Assembly (NCBI GenBank): GCA_029881015.1
Contig: JAOUNK010000251.1
Span: 1-5,200 of the forward strand
Direction of reading: 5' to 3'
DNA: 5,200 nt
Source: Gammaproteobacteria bacterium
GTDB lineage: Bacteria > Pseudomonadota > Gammaproteobacteria > Steroidobacterales > Woeseiaceae
Position numbers and translations under genes: made by a program. Position 1 is the stretch's first letter. The number at the start of each line of letters is the position of its first letter. Below the pieces are notes generated by a model. The model did not search any database. It was given only the letters and a program-made list of their open reading frames with translations, and was not told the DNA's origin. Positions 1 through 5,200 of this stretch are shown here, piece after piece.

Positions 1-675
1 AATGAACAAGCTGCGATTGTCCGTGGAGGCAAGAATGTTCTTCGTCCAGTGGTGATTCATGCCCGACGGTAGCCTGACGATGGTCTCTGGTGACTCCGTC
101 AGAGCCGTCTGTCCTTGCTGGTAGGGAAATCTCAGCAACGCGTCGGCGTTCGCGATGTACAGGTGATCGCCGATAAGGGCCATACCGAAGGGCGAATGGA
201 GTCCCGCTGCAAACACGTGCGATTCATCGGCTGCACCGTCCCCGTCGGTGTCACGATGCAGCGTTATGCGATCTGCACTGGGCGTTCTCGCACCGCTGAA
301 ATTCAATACCAGGGCCGCTGCGAATTTCTTGAACTCGCTGCACAGGCCGGAACCCTCAGGGGCATTACTCTCGGCAACCAGCACATCGCCATTCGGCAGG
401 ACATACAGCCAGCGCGGATGATCCAGTCCGCCGACGAATGCATTGATTTCCAGGTCGCCGGCCGGCGTCGGTATTTCGCCGGCGGGCCAGCCGACGGCTT
501 TGGCCGGCCGCACTATCGGCACGAGGGTCTTGAGAGGTTCCACCAGTTGCGGTGAGGGACCGTAGTCTGCCTGCTCATCAAGAACGGTTGGCGCCGGAAA
601 CAGGAACTGCCAGGTCACGACAGCGATGACTGCTAGCAAGACGCCACTCAGTACCAATAGAATCTTTCGACGCAT
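1..675 (-). CDS. PQQ-dependent sorbosone/glucose dehydrogenase-like protein, membrane-anchored (C-terminus off window)
   Basis: Not recorded as a closed reading frame because it has no stop inside the window: 225 codons read from the ATG at 673-675 leftwards to base 1. Residues about 5-24 form one hydrophobic helix behind MRRK, so the protein is probably anchored in the inner membrane with the rest in the periplasm. Family hallmarks of the sorbosone dehydrogenase (soluble-PQQ-GDH-like) beta-propeller are visible: LDHPRWLYVLPNGDVLVAES (about 84-103), a DTDGDGAADE calcium-type loop (142-151), SPFGMALIGDHLYIANADAL (161-180) and GMNHHWTKNI (205-214). Known members oxidise sugars or aldehydes using PQQ; the substrate here cannot be told. 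A weak AGAGG lies about 12 bases before the start. It follows the lipoprotein gene by 39 bases on the same strand, so co-transcription is likely. The family call is firm, the exact reaction is not. Confidence 0.88.
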   Translation of the reverse strand, partial: MRRKILLVLSGVLLAVIAVVTWQFLFPAPTVLDEQADYGPSPQLVEPLKTLVPIVRPAKAVGWPAGEIPTPAGDLEINAFVGGLDHPRWLYVLPNGDVLVAESNAPEGSGLCSEFKKFAAALVLNFSGARTPSADRITLHRDTDGDGAADESHVFAAGLHSPFGMALIGDHLYIANADALLRFPYQQGQTALTESPETIVRLPSGMNHHWTKNILASTDNRSLFI

Positions 676-714
676 AGAAAGCTGAAACCTCTGGTGCCGG
701 GCTTGCGAGGCCGA

Positions 715-1335
715 CTACTCGGCCACCCAGCCGCCGTCCTGCCATGTGTACCGGTTGCCATTCGTCATCTCGATGGGTGCACCGATCGCAAACATGAAAT
801 CCTCGACCGAGGCGATCGTGTTGTTGTCGCCGGCCGTGTAGGCAACCCTGACTGCGCCACCAATCACCGCCATCATTTCCGAACCCGCATGCACGATGAT
901 GCCGGTCTGCGGCTGCCGTGCGCGGGGCGTGAATTCCTGACCGCCTATCATCGCGATCACGTTCGCACTTTCGTCACCGTCCAGGAATGCCCGGAGCTTG
1001 CCTGCCATGTCCGCCAGGTCCGCTTCCTGCACTGCGGCCCGCCGTTCCTCGAGCCTCGCTGCAGCCGCATCGAGCTGAGGTGCGCCCGGGTGAGATTCGA
1101 TGAACTGCTCCAACGCCTCGATCGTGCCTGCGCCGTCCGCAGCCTGCCACTCGAGTTCCGTGATCGCCGATCGGGCTGCGGTCGCGTGCGGTGTATCCGG
1201 AAACGATGCAAGGTGAGTTTCGTAAGCGGCAATCGAATTCTCCTCGGCTGTTGCTTTCCAGTCGCTCTCAACCTTTGAGCAACCGGTAAGTGCTAATACG
1301 GCGAGAGCGAGTACCAATCCAATATATCTAAGCAT
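715..1335 (-). CDS. TPR-like outer-membrane lipoprotein, function unknown
   Basis: 206 residues. A short signal peptide ends in a lipobox L-T-G-C with the lipidated Cys at 19; Ser at +2 predicts sorting to the outer membrane. Residues about 26-63 and 70-98 are two related helical repeats of the pattern A-Y/L-E-x-x-L/I-x-S-F/H-P-x-x-P followed by an alanine-rich helix ending LE. This resembles the tetratricopeptide-like repeats found in many bacterial envelope proteins, which usually mediate protein contacts. The last 65 residues or so (GIIVHAG..., ending in a Trp/Gly-rich tail) are a separate, probably beta-rich part that I do not recognise. The start is well fixed by AGGAGG at 1343-1348, seven bases before the ATG. 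It is the first gene of a likely two-gene operon with the dehydrogenase downstream, but nothing in the sequence shows that the two proteins interact. Confidence 0.9.
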   Translation of the reverse strand: MLRYIGLVLALAVLALTGCSKVESDWKATAEENSIAAYETHLASFPDTPHATAARSAITELEWQAADGAGTIEALEQFIESHPGAPQLDAAAARLEERRAAVQEADLADMAGKLRAFLDGDESANVIAMIGGQEFTPRARQPQTGIIVHAGSEMMAVIGGAVRVAYTAGDNNTIASVEDFMFAIGAPIEMTNGNRYTWQDGGWVAE

Positions 1336-1342
1336 TGACGTA

Positions 1343-1348
1343 CCTCCT
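1343..1348 (-). promoter_or_regulatory. Strong ribosome binding site of the lipoprotein gene
   Basis: Read on the minus strand the sequence is AGGAGG, seven bases before the ATG at 1333-1335. It is a perfect match to the anti-Shine-Dalgarno sequence and decides the start. Confidence 0.85.
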
Positions 1349-1370
1349 GGAACAGCAGTGCGCTGGTTCC
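1349..1370 (-). repeat. Imperfect palindrome/hairpin directly upstream of the lipoprotein RBS
   Basis: GGAACAGC at 1349-1356 pairs with GCTG (1362-1365) and TTCC (1367-1370), giving eight base pairs with one bulged G at 1366 and a five-base loop. It abuts the AGGAGG box and lies just downstream of the candidate -10 box at 1375-1380. It could be a repressor operator near the transcription start or a 5' leader hairpin that affects translation. The pairing is seen directly; the role is inferred. Confidence 0.4.
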
Positions 1371-1374
1371 ACTC

Positions 1375-1380
1375 ATTCTA
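1375..1380 (-). promoter_or_regulatory. Candidate -10 element for the lipoprotein/dehydrogenase operon
   Basis: On the minus strand this reads TAGAAT, five of six bases of the sigma-70 consensus TATAAT, about 40 bases before the lipoprotein ATG. No good -35 hexamer is present at 16-18 bases. A TTGACG on the same strand (1407-1412) is too far upstream to pair with it. The site is plausible only by position and composition. Confidence 0.28.
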
Positions 1381-1531
1381 GTCCTAAATTGGCCTGCACG
1401 CTGTTGCGTCAACGCGGCGTCGTTACGAAGATGGGCCTCGCGTTTGCATCGCTGCGGGTGCACGCCTGCTCTCAAGGGGATAAGATCGCGCACAGCGCAG
1501 GCACCGGTGTACCAGGAAATCCAGGCAGATC

Positions 1532-2311
1532 ATGTTCCCTATTCGCGACGAAAATCCCCAGTTGATGGTCCCTTACGTGACCTATGCCCTCATCGGCATC
1601 AACGTACTTTGCTGGGTCTTTCTGCAGGGATTCGGCAGCGATCCGGAACTGATGCGATCGATCTGCCAGTTCGGCCTTATCCCCGCCGATGTTTTCGGCA
1701 GCATTGATCTCGCTGAGACCAGGCAACAACTGGTGTGCCCCGTCGGCGGCCAGGGACGGTGGGCCACTGTCTTGAGTTCGATGTTCATGCACGGTGGCTG
1801 GATGCATATCATCGGAAACATGTGGTTCCTGTGGATCTTCGGTGACAACGTCGAAGACGCAATGGGTCGCGTACGATTTGCGATCTTTTACCTGTTGTGT
1901 GGCCTCGCAGCGGCCGGCGCGCAGATGCTCGCGAACCCCTCGTCTCCCGTGCCCATGGTTGGCGCTTCCGGCGCCATCGGCGGTGTCATGGGTGCGTACG
2001 TCATCCTGTACCCGCGCGTTCACGTGCACTTGTTCGTGTTTCTCGGCTTTTACGCCTCGACGGTCGCCGTCCCCGCGATGCTCATGCTGGGCTACTGGAT
2101 GGCTGTGCAAGTCTTTGGCGGATTCAGCAGCATCGGCGCCACCGGCGGCGGCGTCGCTTTCTGGGCACATATCGGTGGCTTTGCCGCGGGCGCCATTCTC
2201 GTGTGGCTGTTCAAGAACGATCGGCTTCTCGACGCCCACCCCTACCATGGCTGGCGTCAGAAGCGACATTCATCGCGTGCCTGGCACCGCATCGACAACA
2301 GGCGCCGCTGA
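1532..2311 (+). CDS. Rhomboid family intramembrane serine protease
   Basis: 259 residues with six or so hydrophobic helices. It cleaves transmembrane segments of other membrane proteins within the inner membrane. The Ser-His dyad is intact: Ser146 in the GASGA motif of helix 4 and His213 in WAHIGG of helix 6. H92 and N96 in HGGWMHIIGNMWFLWIFGD match the oxyanion-stabilising His/Asn of GlpG. The long loop before helix 2 (about 33-78) contains two cysteines (45, 69). MFPIRDENP at the start is typical of this rhomboid subgroup and supports the ATG at 1532, although the ribosome binding site is weak (an AGG about 9 bases upstream). The C-terminal tail after residue 228 is strongly basic and His-rich and probably cytoplasmic. 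The gene stands alone: divergent from the lipoprotein gene and convergent with the next gene. Its substrate is unknown. Confidence 0.95.
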   Translation: MFPIRDENPQLMVPYVTYALIGINVLCWVFLQGFGSDPELMRSICQFGLIPADVFGSIDLAETRQQLVCPVGGQGRWATVLSSMFMHGGWMHIIGNMWFLWIFGDNVEDAMGRVRFAIFYLLCGLAAAGAQMLANPSSPVPMVGASGAIGGVMGAYVILYPRVHVHLFVFLGFYASTVAVPAMLMLGYWMAVQVFGGFSSIGATGGGVAFWAHIGGFAAGAILVWLFKNDRLLDAHPYHGWRQKRHSSRAWHRIDNRRR

Positions 2312-2324
2312 GACCCGGCTTGTC

Positions 2325-2339
2325 CAGCGCCGGGCGCTG
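2325..2339. terminator. Weak candidate bidirectional terminator hairpin between convergent genes
   Basis: CAGCGC, loop CGG, GCGCTG form a perfect six-base-pair GC-rich stem inside the 33-base gap between the rhomboid stop (2309-2311) and the stop of the convergent gene (2345-2347). There is no T-tract on either strand, so it is not a classical intrinsic terminator; placement between converging genes is the main argument. Confidence 0.35.
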
Positions 2340-2344
2340 TCCTG

Positions 2345-3793
2345 CTATTCTCTGACTTCGTTGCCGGCGAAGCCGCGCTGTTGGTACACAACGCGCCCAT
2401 CGGCGGTATCCAGCGTTGCGACGGAAGGGACGTCTTCCCTGCATCTAAATTTATCCGATAGCTCCACGCGAAAATCGGGGCCGGAGTCGATGTCGATATC
2501 CGACATCTCGAATACGTCGAGGTATTCCCTGACTTCCCGTCTCGCATTGGCCATGCATTCATTGGGATCGGCCTGGTTGTGGCAATCAGAAAAGGCGTCC
2601 AGACCAACTGTGCGGTGCAAGAGCAACTTACCGTTCCTTATCGAGACGCCGGTTACAGCGCCCAGGTCGCCATCATCAATCGCATCCGCCGGCAGACTAC
2701 CGGAGATTCGCCGCTCCTCCTCGTCCCTGTCACCCGCCACGGGCCATTGAAAAACTGTATCGCCTGTAGTGGTCGAAAGTACAACAGTTCGCCACGCATG
2801 AAGCACGATCCAGTTGCCGTCGTCCGACAATGACACCCGACCGTAGAACTCATCCAACGCCAGTTCGCGAGTCCAGCCCTTCTCGTCTGAAGCCAATGCT
2901 TCGGGAACAAGTTGAGCTCGGCTAACCAGGTACCGGCTGACGCCGACTCGGCGCACCAATACAACGCTATCGGGAGACAGGAAGGTCGTAGCCACGTGAT
3001 TGGGCGAACTCGGAGGCGTAATCGTCGTCACCCGATCTGAGGAAGAAGAGAAGAAGTATCGCTCGCCGGGAGTGGCGGGGTCACTCGGTGCGACCATTAC
3101 CGCCTCATTCGTCGGCAGGTACGAGGCGTGGTAGGCAAGCTCATCGTTGTTTGCCGCCCACATGAACCCGAGATCGAAATGATTTTCTGTGCCGGTATCG
3201 ATGTTTCGCACAATCATTCGCGAGTTACCCGCCGCAGTAGGTTCCACTACATAGAAAGACGAGCCATCCCCCGCCAGTCCAAATTCGAATGCCTTGTCGC
3301 TCTCGAACAGAACTTCATTGTTGTGCGTAACAACGATGGGTTCTGCGGCACCTGGATCGCGGAACTCTTTTGAGTTCTTCCGGGTATCACCAACGCCAAG
3401 CAGGATACTCCCGTCAGAACGCCGCACCACGTTAACCGAGTTTGGTCTGAAATTGACATCTCTTGCCAGAAGGGTGCCGTCCCCGTCGACCACGGTCACC
3501 AGTGATGTCGTTCGATCGGAAGTTACCACCGCCGCCAGTCGGTCTTGCTGGTTATCGCTTCCCTCGATGAGCTGACAGTCGATCGCCTGGCGGCTCAGGT
3601 CCTCCTCCAGGAGCTGATCGCTCTCGCTCGCCAGGTCTGTGCCGGATTCGTTCTGGGCAACACGTGCGGAAGCCGCGTCACCCGACTTGTCGAGATCCCG
3701 TCGAGCAGTGTTGCCACTGCTCCAGGACCAGGCAAGATAACCCGCAATCGCCAGTAGTACGGAACCGGCAATGAGCCGCACGCTCGTCTTCAT
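2345..3793 (-). CDS. Membrane-anchored protein of unknown function with propeller-like repeats
   Basis: 482 residues; I do not recognise the family. Residues about 6-24 are a hydrophobic helix behind MKTSVR, either an anchor or an uncleaved signal, with no lipobox. Then comes an acidic, Ser-rich linker (about 27-70). From about 85 to the end the sequence alternates short beta strands and turns, e.g. LAGDGSSFYVVEP (173-185) and LSDDGNWIVLH (322-332) followed by TTTGDTVFQW (341-350). That pattern of S-x-D-G then hydrophobic strands is common in WD40/PQQ-like beta-propellers, so a periplasmic propeller is a reasonable guess. Four cysteines (73, 404, 413, 451) may form disulfides; C404 and C413 flank a short loop. 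No clear Shine-Dalgarno precedes the ATG at 3791-3793. It follows the M23 peptidase gene by 42 bases on the same strand, which suggests one transcript and possibly coupled expression. Confidence 0.85.
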   Translation of the reverse strand: MKTSVRLIAGSVLLAIAGYLAWSWSSGNTARRDLDKSGDAASARVAQNESGTDLASESDQLLEEDLSRQAIDCQLIEGSDNQQDRLAAVVTSDRTTSLVTVVDGDGTLLARDVNFRPNSVNVVRRSDGSILLGVGDTRKNSKEFRDPGAAEPIVVTHNNEVLFESDKAFEFGLAGDGSSFYVVEPTAAGNSRMIVRNIDTGTENHFDLGFMWAANNDELAYHASYLPTNEAVMVAPSDPATPGERYFFSSSSDRVTTITPPSSPNHVATTFLSPDSVVLVRRVGVSRYLVSRAQLVPEALASDEKGWTRELALDEFYGRVSLSDDGNWIVLHAWRTVVLSTTTGDTVFQWPVAGDRDEEERRISGSLPADAIDDGDLGAVTGVSIRNGKLLLHRTVGLDAFSDCHNQADPNECMANARREVREYLDVFEMSDIDIDSGPDFRVELSDKFRCREDVPSVATLDTADGRVVYQQRGFAGNEVRE

Positions 3794-3835
3794 GCGCGTA
3801 TCGCCGCCGCTTGCGTTAGCGCGTCGACTGCAGCG

Positions 3836-4588
3836 CTATGGACCGCAATTACTATGAACTTGCTGAGGATCATGGAAGTTGCTCAGATCTGATGCGCTTC
3901 CGTTTCCGTGGTTGCTCGATTGCCAAAGAGAATAATGAAGATGCGGGCCTGTGGAGTCACCGGTATTGTTTGACGTGCCGACTAGCTGGCCAACCGTAAC
4001 AACCTGGCCCGGCGTCACGTTAACAGTTTCCATGTGCAGATACACACCTTGCGTCCCGTCAGCATAATTGATGCGCACGAAGTTGCCGTTGCCGGAGCCG
4101 GTGTTGACCGCGTATTGTCCATACGAATCTGCGACAACGCCGTTCTGGGCCGCACGTACGCCAGTACCGGTCGAAACCCCGATATCTATACCGTTGTGAT
4201 TGCTCTGGGTGCCCGTTATCGGGTGGGTCCGCGGGCCAAACGGGCTCGTCACTGGCGCACTCGTATCGAAGGTCAGGTCGTTCCAGCAGTCGGTCACATC
4301 GTCGCCGTCCTGGTCGACAGCGCTGATACCGCCGCCGCCACCGCCGCCGCCTGTCTGGAAGCCCAGTCCTGACGGCAAAACGGTCGTCGTGCAATAGCTG
4401 AAAGTATCGACGACAACGCTGGTGGTATAGCAGTTATTGTCAACGTTGTTGCAGATCAGGTATGTGTCCACGATATTGCCGAATTCGCAGTCGGTAACCG
4501 TGCCGGGCAGCTGCGCAGATGCGGTCGCACCGCAGGAAAGCAGCAAGCCGCCGCGCAGCAGAAATAAAAGAGATTTTCGAAGTCCCAT
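3836..4588 (-). CDS. Secreted M23 (LytM-type) metallopeptidase
   Basis: About 250 residues. Peptidases of this family cut peptide cross-links in peptidoglycan, or act as inactive regulators; here the site looks complete. The zinc/catalytic set is H131-x3-D135 (HNGID), H185 (YLHM) and H216-L-H218, preceded by SPFGPRTHP, a standard M23 signature. A signal peptide ends near ASA-Q at residue 25; a lipobox-like LLSC at 16-19 is a weaker alternative. The mature N-terminus has four Cys in two similar units (34-66), an eight-Gly run (80-87) and a DQDGDDVTD calcium-type loop (92-100). I chose the ATG at 4586-4588 because AAGGGG lies seven bases upstream and a signal peptide starts there; an in-frame ATG nine codons earlier (4615) would put a charged stretch first. 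It heads a likely operon with the unknown membrane protein. The peptidase family is certain; the substrate is inferred. Confidence 0.93.
   Translation of the reverse strand: MGLRKSLLFLLRGGLLLSCGATASAQLPGTVTDCEFGNIVDTYLICNNVDNNCYTTSVVVDTFSYCTTTVLPSGLGFQTGGGGGGGGISAVDQDGDDVTDCWNDLTFDTSAPVTSPFGPRTHPITGTQSNHNGIDIGVSTGTGVRAAQNGVVADSYGQYAVNTGSGNGNFVRINYADGTQGVYLHMETVNVTPGQVVTVGQLVGTSNNTGDSTGPHLHYSLWQSSNHGNGSASDLSNFHDPQQVHSNCGP
4328..4351 (-). repeat. GGC/GGT triplet repeat encoding eight glycines
   Basis: Eight consecutive Gly codons (GGC x3, GGT, GGC x3, GGT) in the peptidase gene. They form a flexible linker between the Cys-rich N-terminus and the Ca-loop/peptidase part. Near-perfect triplet repeats can change length by slippage without breaking the frame. 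Confidence 0.8.
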
Positions 4589-4595
4589 AGCTCGT

Positions 4596-4601
4596 CCCCT
4601 T
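4596..4601 (-). promoter_or_regulatory. Ribosome binding site deciding the M23 peptidase start
   Basis: Minus-strand AAGGGG, part of GGAAGGGGA, lies seven bases before the ATG at 4586-4588. It supports that start over the in-frame ATG at 4613-4615, which would lie upstream of the site. Confidence 0.65.
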
Positions 4602-4652
4602 CCGTCGTATTGCACTCAGCCGTCGTTTTATTGTTCTGGAAAACTGCCCTAC

Positions 4653-4671
4653 TTTGACTGGGTTTGTCAAA
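4653..4671. promoter_or_regulatory. Inverted repeat overlapping a TTGACA box in the divergent promoter region
   Basis: TTTGAC (4653-4658) and GTCAAA (4666-4671) are perfect inverted copies separated by seven bases. On the minus strand 4665-4670 reads TTGACA, an exact -35 hexamer facing the M23 peptidase gene, but I find no convincing -10 at the right distance. It may be an operator, a -35 box, or both. Confidence 0.3.
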
Positions 4672-4730
4672 TATGGTCCAAATAGCACACCGGTAAAAGA
4701 ATCGCGCCCGGTCAGGCATTCCGCCTCCCA

Positions 4731-4747
4731 ACCCGCCTCCGGCGGGT
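4731..4747. repeat. Perfect GC-rich hairpin in the divergent intergenic region
   Basis: ACCCGCC, loop TCC, GGCGGGT give a seven-base-pair stem about 90 bases upstream of the barrel gene start. With genes diverging on both sides and no T-tract it is unlikely to be a gene-end terminator. An operator or a leader structure is possible. CCGCCTCC from its left half is also repeated directly at 4721-4728. Confidence 0.5.
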
Positions 4748-4757
4748 AATCGCGCAG

Positions 4758-4779
4758 CCCTTCAGCCTCCTTTCAGCTT
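4758..4779 (+). repeat. Two tandem 11-base repeats upstream of the barrel gene
   Basis: CCCTTCAGCCT (4758-4768) is followed at once by CCTTTCAGCTT (4769-4779); nine of eleven bases match. The 11-base period is about one helical turn, as expected for side-by-side binding of a regulator, but it may be chance. Confidence 0.35.
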
Positions 4780-4824
4780 TGCTATTGCCTAATGGCGTTT
4801 CCCCAACTTCGTATGGGCAACTGG

Positions 4825-4830
4825 AAGGAG
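4825..4830 (+). promoter_or_regulatory. Ribosome binding site of the barrel gene
   Basis: AAGGAG, within GGAAGGAG, lies six bases before the ATG at 4837. It selects this start over an in-frame ATG at 4813 that sits upstream of the site. Confidence 0.8.
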
Positions 4831-4836
4831 TATTTC

Positions 4837-5200
4837 ATGGACTCAAGACACAAATGGCTGGGTAGCCTGGCCGTACTCACATTGCTGGCCACCGGCACAG
4901 CCGCGGCCGACGGCGGGCCGTATCTCGGTGCCAGCATCGGCGCCACGACCATCGACGAGAACTTCGATGGTGTGCGTCTCGACACCAACTCTACGGCGTA
5001 CCGCTTCGTCGGCGGCGTTCAGTTCGGAGACCTCCTCGGCCTGGAAGTGGGTTACCAGGACTTCGGCGACCTGGACGAGACCGTGGTCATCGGGCCGATC
5101 TCGTCGCTGACGCGCCTGTCAGCCGAGGGCTGGACGTTTGGCGGTACCCTGGGACTGCCGATCACCGATCAGTTTTCATTGTTCGGCCGTGCCGGCGGGT
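4837..5200 (+). CDS. Outer-membrane beta-barrel protein, OmpA/OmpX-like (C-terminus off window)
   Basis: 121 codons are visible and the frame stays open to the right edge. MDSRHK plus a hydrophobic stretch and AAA-D at 22-25 is a cleavable signal peptide. The mature protein begins GPYLGASIGATTI and continues with alternating strands such as YRFVGGVQFGDLLGLEVGYQ and GWTFGGTLGLPITDQFSLFG, the two-residue alternation and aromatic/Gly pattern of small porin-like barrels with an OmpA-type N-terminal domain. Such proteins sit in the outer membrane as structural proteins, adhesins or narrow channels; the role here cannot be said. Whether a peptidoglycan-binding OmpA C-terminal domain follows is outside the window. 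The start is fixed by the strong ribosome binding site at 4825-4830. It is transcribed away from the M23 peptidase operon, sharing a 248-base divergent intergenic region with it. Confidence 0.88.
   Translation, partial: MDSRHKWLGSLAVLTLLATGTAAADGGPYLGASIGATTIDENFDGVRLDTNSTAYRFVGGVQFGDLLGLEVGYQDFGDLDETVVIGPISSLTRLSAEGWTFGGTLGLPITDQFSLFGRAGG

Noticed and set aside
115..555. 146-codon plus-strand open frame near the left edge
   Set aside because: It is antisense to the clear sorbosone-dehydrogenase-type protein.
694..1278. 194-codon plus-strand open frame opposite the lipoprotein gene
   Set aside because: It is Arg/Cys-rich, has no ribosome binding site of note, and the opposite strand has a lipobox and a perfect ribosome binding site.
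1293..1565. Small open frames on both strands in the divergent intergenic region
   Set aside because: They overlap the starts of the flanking genes, lack good ribosome binding sites and show no recognisable protein features.
1472..2269. 265-codon open frame on the minus strand opposite the rhomboid gene
   Set aside because: It is fully antisense to a gene with intact catalytic motifs; its protein is His/Glu/Asp-rich with no hydrophobic core pattern, as expected for a GC-bias shadow.
1794..2750. 318-codon plus-strand open frame crossing the rhomboid end and the convergent gene
   Set aside because: It overlaps two well-supported genes in other frames and gives a low-complexity Ser/Arg/Pro/Cys-rich protein with no motif.
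4602..4626. CCGTCGT direct repeat (4602-4608 and 4620-4626)
   Set aside because: Seven bases, short and without further context; likely chance.
4689..4712. ACCGG/CCGGT inverted repeat with a 14-base loop
   Set aside because: Arms are only five bases with a long loop; expected by chance in GC-rich DNA.
4440..4731. Open frames of 82-91 codons on both strands around the M23 start
   Set aside because: They overlap the signal peptide region of the peptidase in other frames and have no supporting start signal or motif.
1..5200. Mobile element, defence system, CRISPR array, tRNA or riboswitch
   Set aside because: I looked on both strands for terminal repeats, regularly spaced repeats, transposase or nuclease motifs and tRNA-like cloverleaves and saw none.

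Overview
The window looks like chromosomal DNA of a Gram-negative, GC-rich bacterium, most likely a proteobacterium. This is inferred from a lipoprotein with a clear lipobox and a Ser at +2, an outer-membrane beta-barrel protein, strong AGGAGG-type ribosome binding sites and a proteobacterial-style rhomboid protease. I see no transposase, integrase, tRNA, rRNA, CRISPR array, phage gene or attachment site. All six genes encode proteins that are exported or embedded in the membrane, so the theme is the cell envelope.

Layout from left to right. (1) A minus-strand pair: a lipoprotein gene (715-1335) followed 39 bases downstream by a membrane-anchored PQQ-type sorbosone/glucose dehydrogenase-like gene that runs off the left edge (1-675). 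(2) A divergent intergenic region (1336-1531) with a candidate -10 box and an imperfect palindrome just upstream of the lipoprotein ribosome binding site. (3) A plus-strand rhomboid intramembrane serine protease (1532-2311) with its catalytic residues intact. (4) A 33-base convergent gap with a small GC hairpin. (5) A minus-strand pair: an M23 (LytM-type) metallopeptidase (3836-4588) followed 42 bases downstream by a single-pass membrane protein of unknown function with propeller-like repeats (2345-3793). (6) A 248-base divergent intergenic region (4589-4836) with several inverted and direct repeats. (7) The start of a plus-strand outer-membrane beta-barrel gene (4837 to the right edge).

The two minus-strand pairs are probably separate operons. 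The rhomboid and barrel genes are read the other way, apparently each from its own promoter. Nothing here amounts to a clearly new system. The parts least explained by known families are the M23 peptidase with a duplicated cysteine motif, Ca-loop and poly-Gly stretch, its unrecognised membrane partner, and the repeats upstream of the barrel gene.
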